Of a DNA stretch of 29,158 nt, positions 28,294 through 29,158 are shown in pieces; within the stretch, counting starts at the first letter, position 1, and every line of letters begins with the position of its first letter. The notes beneath the pieces are model-generated. The model was given only the letters and a program-made list of their open reading frames with translations. It searched no databases and had not been told where the DNA came from. Made by a program: the position numbers and the translations under genes. Source of the stretch: a virus; the IMG/VR virus record IMGVR_UViG_3300022858_000061, positions 1-29,158 of that record. One strand, written 5' to 3'.

Positions 28294-29158
28294 TGAAGCA
28301 ATTTATACATAAAATTTATGATAGAGATGGAACTTATGTAGCTACCTTATCAAGGGATATAGTAACTTCAGTGCCATCTTTTACTTGGAAGATTAACTCT
28401 GGTATTGGTCAGATGAATATTAAGTTGGCTTTGTCTTTTAAAGAATTTAATACAACCTATGAGAATATAATAATAAAATTAGGTTATGAATTAAGAACAT
28501 TTATAAAAGGATTAAATGATACTGAAACTGTAAGGATATATTCTGGAGAGATAACAGGATATTCACAAACGATTCCAGAGAATGGAAAAGAATCTGTAAC
28601 TGTTACTTGTATTGGTTATACAAAACAACTAACTGAACAGATGCTTAAAGAGGCTGATGAAACAACAACTATAGCTTTTAATAGTAAAGACCCTAGTAAT
28701 ATTTTAAAAGGAGTTGTAGATAGATTAACAGGTTCACAGATTTGTTATGATGGTGGAAGTATTAGAAATACTGGAACATTAGTTAGTTATACATTTCAAT
28801 CTGTAATAGCGTTCACAGCAGTTACAAAGGTTCTTAATATGACACCTAATTACTGGTTTTGGTATGTTGATGCTAATAATATTATACATCTTGATAGACC
28901 AGATGAAGTAGTAGATCATGAGTTATTCCTAGGTAAAGAGATTAACTCTTTAGAGGGAGAAAAATCAATAGATGAGTTAGTAAATTCAGTTTATTTTGTA
29001 GGTGGTGGAGATCCATTATTATATAACAGATACACTGACCCTGGATCTATAACTGAATGGGGAATTAGAAATTCTAAAGTAGTTGATTTGAATGTAGAAG
29101 AAGATGCAACAGCACAGATAATAGCGAATAAAGTTTTAGATCAACAGAACATACCTAG
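28293..29158 (+). CDS. Tail hub / Tal-like protein, 3' end outside window
   Basis: An open frame from ATG 28293 (MKQFIHKIYDRDGTY) to the window edge, 288 codons without a stop. The sequence has hub features: FTWKINSGIGQMNIKLAL, LRTFIKGLNDTETVRIYSGEITGYS, PENGKESVTVTCIGYTKQL and INSLEGEKSIDELVNSVYFVGGG, like gp44/gpD-type baseplate hub proteins. A peptidoglycan hydrolase or receptor-binding domain may lie in the missing part. Confidence 0.75.
   Translation, partial: MKQFIHKIYDRDGTYVATLSRDIVTSVPSFTWKINSGIGQMNIKLALSFKEFNTTYENIIIKLGYELRTFIKGLNDTETVRIYSGEITGYSQTIPENGKESVTVTCIGYTKQLTEQMLKEADETTTIAFNSKDPSNILKGVVDRLTGSQICYDGGSIRNTGTLVSYTFQSVIAFTAVTKVLNMTPNYWFWYVDANNIIHLDRPDEVVDHELFLGKEINSLEGEKSIDELVNSVYFVGGGDPLLYNRYTDPGSITEWGIRNSKVVDLNVEEDATAQIIANKVLDQQNIP

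Noticed and set aside
1-29158. CRISPR array, integrase or attachment site
   Set aside because: No regularly spaced repeats, no recombinase signatures and no tRNA-like att sequence were found in the window.

Overview
The window is the structural half of an AT-rich, long-tailed (siphovirus-like) double-stranded DNA phage. All convincing genes are on the + strand. The evidence is a full HK97-type head and tail order from 4.5 kb to the right edge: small and large terminase, portal fused to MuF, S78 prohead protease, major capsid protein, four connector and completion genes, tail tube, a tail assembly chaperone with a -1 frameshift, tape measure, distal tail protein and a cut-off tail hub protein. 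TGA is used as an ordinary stop, so a host with TGA recoded to glycine is unlikely. Most genes lack a Shine-Dalgarno sequence and start after A/T-rich leaders. Promoters, in contrast, are clear sigma70 type (TTGACA, 16-17 bp spacer, TANNAT), which argues against a Bacteroidota host. I infer an uncultivated phage of a low-GC bacterium, possibly of the Patescibacteria/CPR type. I saw no integrase or repressor here.

Layout. 1-3.6 kb: accessory and nuclease region with a lysozyme-like protein, small zinc and cysteine-rich proteins, a PD-(D/E)XK nuclease, a NinG-like HNH protein, two mobile-type HNH genes, an HTH protein and a C5 cytosine methyltransferase. 3.6-4.1 kb: a noncoding control region with two promoters, two intrinsic terminators and pseudoknot-forming sequence. 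4.1-6.2 kb: terminase genes. 6.2-6.4 kb: an elaborate candidate structured RNA. 6.4-7.2 kb: three small unknown genes. 7.2-17.1 kb: a roughly 10 kb sugar-modification island between terminase and portal, holding a NodB deacetylase, several GT-A and GT-B glycosyltransferases, three methyltransferases, a short UDP-glucose dehydrogenase-like enzyme, small unknown genes and an HNH gene. 17.1-29.2 kb: head and tail morphogenesis.

The signal I find most interesting is a repeated architecture. Two HNH genes (2519 and 13709) each sit in a cassette starting with the same promoter layout (TTGACT, 15 bp, KATAATATT). Each cassette interrupts a gene 25-26 nt after its original start codon. Downstream of each HNH gene the interrupted gene restarts with a second copy of its N-terminal codons that is conserved in protein but different in DNA (MKILNLY/MRILNAY for the methyltransferase; NRKLKVYV/KRKLRVFV for a glycosyltransferase). 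A third pair of near-duplicate gene starts (11988/12046) has no HNH gene in between. The other notable theme is control by RNA: three of four main promoters are followed within about 80 nt by a terminator or hairpin ahead of the first gene, and several intergenic stretches fold into H-type pseudoknots or multi-stem structures, which suggests antitermination or attenuation.
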